Positions 60,501-64,000 of a stretch of 64,000 nucleotides of DNA are shown here, piece after piece. The stretch covers positions 868,001 to 932,000 of the forward strand of contig CAVTRO010000007.1 in the NCBI GenBank assembly GCA_963737145.1, in the 5' to 3' direction. The DNA comes from AP-15 sp963737145 (GTDB lineage: Bacteria > Pseudomonadota > Alphaproteobacteria > ATCC43930 > CGMCC-115725). How positions within the stretch are numbered: the stretch's first letter is position 1; the number at the start of each line of letters is the position of its first letter. Below the pieces are notes generated by a model, which was not told the origin of the DNA, ran no database searches, and saw nothing but the letters and a program-made list of their open reading frames with translations. The position numbers and the translations under genes were made by a program.

Positions 60501-62360
60501 CGGAGCGACCGAGGTCAGCAACGCCATCCCGGATGACAGCTGGAACTCATGTATCCAAACTGCCGTGCCGTCGGCGCTGTCGATCCGGAACGGTTCTTCA
60601 GCCACCACGCGCAGACCAAGGTTCTCAAGCATCGGCAGCACGTCGGAGAGCGCGACCGGCTCCTTTGCCCGATAGAGCCGCAGCGCGGGCAGCTGAGCAT
60701 CAGGGACAGAATGGAGCGAGACCTCGAGCGAGGAACCTGCCGATACCGTCTCGATCCGCTCCAGATCCGCGACGGCTTGCCCAGCATCCGTTCTTGCTTG
60801 ATAGGCGATCGGGAAGGACTGAAAGCGGCGCAGCAGGGCACGGGCCTGCTCGTCGCCGAAAGCCGCCGCCGCCGCCTGATGTAGTCGGTCGGTCCAACTG
60901 CGTCCCGCTTCGGCCAGCCGCTCTTCCAGGGCCGCGGTGTCCACCCTGGGGACCGCACCCCGGTTTGTGCGAATGATAAAATGGATGCGCGCCAGCGCCG
61001 ATTCGTCCAGGTGAGTGTGAAAGGCCGAAATTTGCCCGGCGAACACCGCTGCGAGGATCGCCCCGAAGCGGCCGCGCAATTCGCTGTCGTAGCGCTCGCG
61101 CGGGACATAGACAAAGCAGGAAACGTAGCGCTCCAGCGGGTCGCGGCGGACAAATACGGCAATGCGCTGCCGCTCTTGCAGGTTGAGGATGCCGGTGACG
61201 GTGTCGAACAGCTGGTCCTCGTCGGCCTGGAACAGCTCGTCGCGTGGAAACGTGTCGAGGATGTGCAACAGAGCCTTGCCGTCGTGGCTCGACGGCGACA
61301 CTCCGGAACGCTCGACGATCCTTCGAAACTTGAGCCGCAGCAGCGGGATCGAGCGGCAGCTGCGGCTATAGGCCAGCGACGTGAAGAAGCCGAGAAAGAT
61401 GCGGATGCCGATGACCTCGCCGTTGGCACCGAAGCGCCGCACGCCGATGGCATCCATGAGAGCGGTCCGGTGGACCGTCCCGCGGCGGTTTGATTTGGTG
61501 ATGACCAGCAGCTCGCAGCGGCGGACAAAATCCTGAACGTCGGGTGGCAAAGAGGCGAGATCCCGTAGACCCCCGAAGACCGGATGGGTCTCGTCGCGCA
61601 GAATCCCGAGCGGCCCATATTCGGGTTGGGCTCCTCCATCGAAAAGGTATTCGCGGTAGCCGAGAAACGTAAAGTTGTCGTCGTCGAGCCAACGCAGGAA
61701 TTCCTGAACTTCGGCGAGTTCGGCGGCGGGAACCGGCGGCGGTTGCGCCGACAATTCGGCTGCGACTTCGCGCAAGACCTGCCGCATCGGCTGCCAGTCG
61801 GTCACCGCAGCGCGGACGTCGGCGAGAACACCTGACAATGTTTGCGTCAACGTTGCGAGGTCCGCCGGATCCGCTTCGGATGTGATCTCGATTTGCATCC
61901 AGGATTCGCGTGTCCCGGCAGCGCCGGGCTTTAGAATGTCGTTCAGGCGCCCGTCCGGGCCGCGGGCCACCGTCAGGATCGGATGGATGATCAAATGGAC
62001 GACGCGGTTGCTGGCATTGATCGCTCCAGTCACCGAGTCGACGAGAAACGGCATGTCGTCGTTGACGAGTTCGACGATCGTGTGCGGCGACGACCATCCA
62101 TCAGCCGCCGGGTCCGGGTTGTACACCCGGATCTTGGCTTGGCCGGGGCGCCGACGCTCGCCAAAGCGCCACAGCGACAGGGCAGCTCCGTAGAGATTGC
62201 GGGGGGTGCGTTCGGCGACATCCGCCGGCGGAACGTGGTCGTAGAATTGCTGGATGAACCGATTGGCGGTGGCCTGCTCTGCCGGGTCGAACAGCTGACC
62301 GGCGAGCGCCGCCGCCTTGTGCACGAGCGTCGTCTTCTTGACCTCGATAGTGCTCGCCAT
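57561..62360 (-). CDS. gdhB: NAD-specific glutamate dehydrogenase, large (about 180 kDa) type
   Basis: A 1599-residue enzyme oxidising glutamate to 2-oxoglutarate and ammonia with NAD. The long N-terminal part carries ACT-like regulatory segments (PHTIVELVNDDMPFLVDSVTGAI is diagnostic). The catalytic domain includes GGIRWSDRKEDFRTEILGLMKAQ, VPVGSKGGFVVK, and GGSAGYDHKEMGITARGAWE; the NAD domain has VTGVGDMSGDVFGNGML. The C-terminal helical part is full length. ATG 62360 starts MASTIEVKKTTLVHK. A single-gene unit; this class is typical of proteobacteria and often allosterically controlled by amino acids. Confidence 0.96.
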   Translation of the reverse strand: MASTIEVKKTTLVHKAAALAGQLFDPAEQATANRFIQQFYDHVPPADVAERTPRNLYGAALSLWRFGERRRPGQAKIRVYNPDPAADGWSSPHTIVELVNDDMPFLVDSVTGAINASNRVVHLIIHPILTVARGPDGRLNDILKPGAAGTRESWMQIEITSEADPADLATLTQTLSGVLADVRAAVTDWQPMRQVLREVAAELSAQPPPVPAAELAEVQEFLRWLDDDNFTFLGYREYLFDGGAQPEYGPLGILRDETHPVFGGLRDLASLPPDVQDFVRRCELLVITKSNRRGTVHRTALMDAIGVRRFGANGEVIGIRIFLGFFTSLAYSRSCRSIPLLRLKFRRIVERSGVSPSSHDGKALLHILDTFPRDELFQADEDQLFDTVTGILNLQERQRIAVFVRRDPLERYVSCFVYVPRERYDSELRGRFGAILAAVFAGQISAFHTHLDESALARIHFIIRTNRGAVPRVDTAALEERLAEAGRSWTDRLHQAAAAAFGDEQARALLRRFQSFPIAYQARTDAGQAVADLERIETVSAGSSLEVSLHSVPDAQLPALRLYRAKEPVALSDVLPMLENLGLRVVAEEPFRIDSADGTAVWIHEFQLSSGMALLTSVAPAIRARFEAALVEAWTGRVENDGFNRLVLAAGLSARQVTVLRLYAKFLRQAGTTFSQAYMEDALSGHPEIARRLVQLFETRFDPERAGSSLAALAVIQAIDHALDEVSSLDEDRILRTYLTLILRTVRTNYYQESASGEAKPYLAVKLASSEIDLLPRPRPLYEIYVYSPRVEGVHLRAGKVARGGIRWSDRKEDFRTEILGLMKAQTVKNVVIVPVGSKGGFVVKQPPDARDRLQAEAVECYKTLVRGLLDLTDNIVSQGPGTHRIVPPPQVVRHDGDDPYLVVAADKGTATFSDFANAISEEYGFWLGDAFASGGSAGYDHKEMGITARGAWELVKRHFRELGQNIESSEITVTGVGDMSGDVFGNGMLMSRHLRLLAAFDHRHVFVDPDPDAERSFAERLRLFQLPRSSWADYDPALISPGGGVFERSAKSIPISPEMKRAFDIEEGHLTPAELVRKLLTARVDLLWFGGIGTYVKAPAESHAEVGDRANDALRVNGGEIRAKVIGEGANLAVTQRGRVAFALAGGRIDTDAIDNSAGVDTSDHEVNIKILLDQAIASGALAAADRQPLLAEMSREVAGLVLRDNYLQGEALSAAEARGVVSLDRQLRMIRDLERAGRLDRSLEFLPDDETLAARSAQGRGLVRPELAVLLAYAKMTLYEALLASPLPDAPELADELRSYFPKAVRQRLAAQITTHPLHREIIATVVTNEIVNRARITFAHDMRARTGRSAPEVAQAYMIVREVFELRNLWAEIEALDNKVAAQVQIEMLLEIADLVERAAAWLLYRKRLAIGPEIGSFASSVRSISASLLDLLPSSDRNLVSARSLRFAEAGAPEALATRVGGTMFLAAALDIADLAVRSGQELDQAARVYYAVGARFALDEMRIAARRLRAETSWQKQAVEATIEDLFALQTDFTAHILAGSSVTHPEDPIAAWSAAHAAALAPAEPLLRELRSAAAPDLAMLVVAGRQLRHALG

Positions 62361-62577
62361 CGCCCGTTAGCCCTCGGGAAGGTGATCACGACTGTTTGGT
62401 AGATGCGCTCCGTCCTAACGCGAAACCACCCCCGCCCGGCGCAGAATACGGCAAAATTGAGGCCCACAGCCTCGCATTGTATCAGGCGGTAACAAAATTA
62501 TCTTTATTTAAGCCGCAAGGCCGATCATATTTGGTTGCGATAGGAAGCGGAGCCTATTGGCTGGAGCACGGCGAGTG

Positions 62578-62772
62578 ATGGAATTTCAGGTCTGCCGGCG
62601 GGGGCCGGCAACGAGGTGGGTCGTTATGGTCGGGGGTTCCGTCTACGGCGCCTATCTCGATAAGGAGCAGGCGCTTCTCGATGCTGTGGATGCGGCGCGC
62701 GACGCGTTGCAGGCCGGCCGCGAGGCTCAGGTCTGGGTCAGGGATCGGTCAACCGCCGCACGCGTATTCTAG
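62578..62772 (+). CDS. Small DUF2188-like protein
   Basis: A 64-residue protein, MEFQVCRRGPATRWVVMVGG, then GAYLDKEQALLDAVDAARDAL and a charged end. The two-stranded start plus an alanine-rich helix with 'DKEQAL.DA...A' resembles the DUF2188 family of small soluble proteins of unknown function. The ATG at 62578 is preceded by GGAG at some distance. It is divergent from gdhB. Codon usage looks coding-like, but the assignment is tentative. Confidence 0.55.
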   Translation: MEFQVCRRGPATRWVVMVGGSVYGAYLDKEQALLDAVDAARDALQAGREAQVWVRDRSTAARVF

Positions 62773-62896
62773 AGGATCATTCCGATCATTTGGCGTGTAG
62801 TTGCGCGGCGCGTCCTGCGCGACGACCCGAGACTGCTTCCCTGTCGCTTCCCAAGAAACAAGATGGTTGAGGGATAACCATACGGTTAAAGCGCTT

Positions 62897-62968
62897 CCCC
62901 GGCGAATGCCGGGGCCCGCCCTTCGAGCGCTCAGCAGGCAGATAATGGATCCCGGCTCTTCGCCGGGA
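62897..62968. repeat. Dispersed double-hairpin repeat
   Basis: CCCCGGC (62897-62903) pairs with GCCGGGG (62908-62914), and TCCCGGC (62950-62956) with GCCGGGA (62962-62968). The two hairpins are inverted relative to each other with about 35 bases between, the same plan as at 56940-57060. The surrounding gap 62773-63079 holds no other feature. Confidence 0.7.
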
Positions 62969-63079
62969 AAGCGCTCTGGTGGCGGTTTTATGGAGGGCGG
63001 GTCGGCCGGCCGGCCGGTGGTCAACTCGCAATGACAGTTGGATTGAACCCGAATTCTCCTCTCTGCACGGATCGGACCT

Positions 63080-63610
63080 CTAGGAACCGGGCGGATTTAT
63101 CCGTGCGGTGAAGTCGCGTGTGGCGCGAGCTTCGCGATCGTGCTGGAGCGCCCAGCCTATGGAGGGGAACGCGAGGTCGTTCCACGGGATTTCTTCCCAC
63201 TTGAACAGCTTGACCTCAAGGCTTTCCGATCCCGCCTGGATGGCGTCGTCGAGCAGGCGGGCGCGGTAGATCAGCTGCACCTGGCTGATCCGCGGAATGT
63301 CGTAGATTGCCAGCAACCCCTCGATCTCGATCCGCGCGTGGGCCTCTTCCCAGGCCTCGCGTTCAGCCCCTGCGCTGGCAGCCTCATTGACCTCGAGATA
63401 CCCGGCGGGCAAAGTCCAATAGCCATAGCGCGGTTCGATCGAACGGCGCACCAGCAGAATGCGGTCATCCCAACGGGCGACCGAGCCCACGACGATTTTC
63501 GGATTGTCATAGAGGATATAACCGCATTCGGCGCATATCATCCGCTCGCGATTGTCGCCTTCGGGGATCCCGCGGACCGAGGGCCCGCGAAAAGCGTTAT
63601 CCTCCGACAT
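63080..63610 (-). CDS. Nudix hydrolase with N-terminal zinc-ribbon remnant
   Basis: A 176-residue hydrolase of nucleoside diphosphates linked to other moieties. The Nudix box is complete: GYLEVNEAASAGAEREAWEEAHARI, fitting GX5EX7REUXEEXGU apart from Ala for the final Gly. Just before it, ICAECGYILYDNPKIVVGSVARWDDRILLVRR has one CxxC and the 'Y.NPk.vvg' motif of NudC-like or ADP-ribose-type members. Only one CxxC is present, so a four-cysteine zinc site is incomplete. ATG 63610 is preferred. Confidence 0.88.
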   Translation of the reverse strand: MSEDNAFRGPSVRGIPEGDNRERMICAECGYILYDNPKIVVGSVARWDDRILLVRRSIEPRYGYWTLPAGYLEVNEAASAGAEREAWEEAHARIEIEGLLAIYDIPRISQVQLIYRARLLDDAIQAGSESLEVKLFKWEEIPWNDLAFPSIGWALQHDREARATRDFTARINPPGS

Positions 63611-63816
63611 CGCGCCTTCCCCCGGCCGGCGATGGGCTCCAACGATGGCCAATTTCACAATTTCCGGCCAGCGATCTGCGATGATCACTCAGCGCCATCT
63701 CGGTCGATCTACCGCTCCGTCCGACTGTCGATAATATCAGCACCCGAATGCGGGGCAACATCGCTTGCTCGCGTCCCCTTGCAAAGCCGCGCATCAGCGT
63801 TAAGTCCTCGTTCGCG

Positions 63817-64000
63817 ATGACATCCCCATTGGACAGGATGGCTTTCAACACGGCGCAGACGGCGCGCATCGGCTGGTTCTTTGGCCAAAAACTGCTGGCC
63901 GCCCGAATGGGTCGCCCAGTGCGATTGCCGGAAGCGCTTCGCGGCCGGCCAATGCCGGACCGGCAACGCCTCCTCGCTGACCTGCGCGCGCTGGTGGAGC
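63817..64000 (+). CDS. Start of an unrecognised gene (runs off window)
   Basis: From ATG 63817 an open frame of 61 codons continues to the window edge: MTSPLDRMAFNTAQTARIGW, then FFGQKLLAARMGRPV and a LPEALRGRPMPDRQRLLADLRALVE stretch. The amphipathic, Arg/Leu-rich pattern and good codon use suggest a real N-terminus. Similar N-terminal segments precede SAM-dependent methyltransferase domains in some Rhodospirillales proteins, but the catalytic part is outside the window, so no function is assigned. An alternative start is the ATG at 63838. Confidence 0.55.
   Translation, partial: MTSPLDRMAFNTAQTARIGWFFGQKLLAARMGRPVRLPEALRGRPMPDRQRLLADLRALVE

Overview
This 64 kb window is GC-rich chromosomal DNA from an alphaproteobacterium. 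The ftsZ-lpxC-bamD string, the hemE / ppsR-maf-aroE-coaE-dnaQ / secB / Tim44-like / mltA neighbourhood, ccmABCDE, the large NAD-glutamate dehydrogenase and a [2Fe-2S] ferredoxin-like protein all fit that class. A Rhodospirillales- or Rhizobiales-like host is likely, but the sequence alone does not settle the order. No rRNA, recognisable tRNA, CRISPR array, intact prophage or insertion sequence was seen.

Layout. 1-6 kb: end of ftsZ, lpxC, bamD, then a NEW3-domain protein with an ABC exporter pair. 6-14 kb (mostly minus): a frameshifted hydrolase, rlmN, an IalB-like protein, a GNAT acetyltransferase, and cytochrome c maturation genes ccmA-B-C-D-E-G preceded by a structured leader with an intrinsic terminator; then a PaaK-like ligase. 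14-20 kb: a small repeat-containing secreted protein, a LysR regulator, a large porin, a PagL-like lipid A deacylase, a frameshifted 2OG oxygenase and cobS. 20-25 kb: a signalling cluster (anti-sigma ATPase, FecR protein, OmpA lipoprotein, CHASE2-SpoIIE phosphatase, STAS-metallo-beta-lactamase fusion). 25-34 kb: a NitT/TauT-type ABC transporter, lysS, a frameshifted SbmA/BacA-like ABC protein, mmcB and hldE. 34-38 kb: smr and lutC-lutB-lutA (lactate oxidation).

38-49 kb is the most informative region. mltA, a Tim44-like gene, a decayed phosphatase, secB, dnaQ, coaE, aroE, maf and ppsR lie on one side of a roughly 400 bp gene-free segment; hemE-hemH-hemJ-rho lie on the other. In Caulobacter and Rickettsia the replication origin lies between hemE and the ppsR homologue (RP001). 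Here the segment contains one perfect and one near-perfect DnaA box, and genes on both sides point away from it, so it is very likely oriC. 49-64 kb: quinone oxidoreductase, a DUF255 thioredoxin-like protein, small redox and amidohydrolase genes, an M15 peptidase, a CoA-binding/O-acetylhomoserine sulfhydrylase fusion, NAD-GDH, a Nudix hydrolase and the start of one more gene.

Two cross-cutting observations. First, five otherwise well-conserved genes (a hydrolase, a 2OG oxygenase, CHASE2-SpoIIE, an SbmA-like ABC protein, ferrochelatase) each carry one single-base indel. This suggests uncorrected sequencing errors, although real decay cannot be excluded. The phosphatase near 40.3 kb also lacks its second catalytic region and is a true pseudogene. 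Second, short palindromic dispersed repeats occupy most of the larger intergenic gaps.
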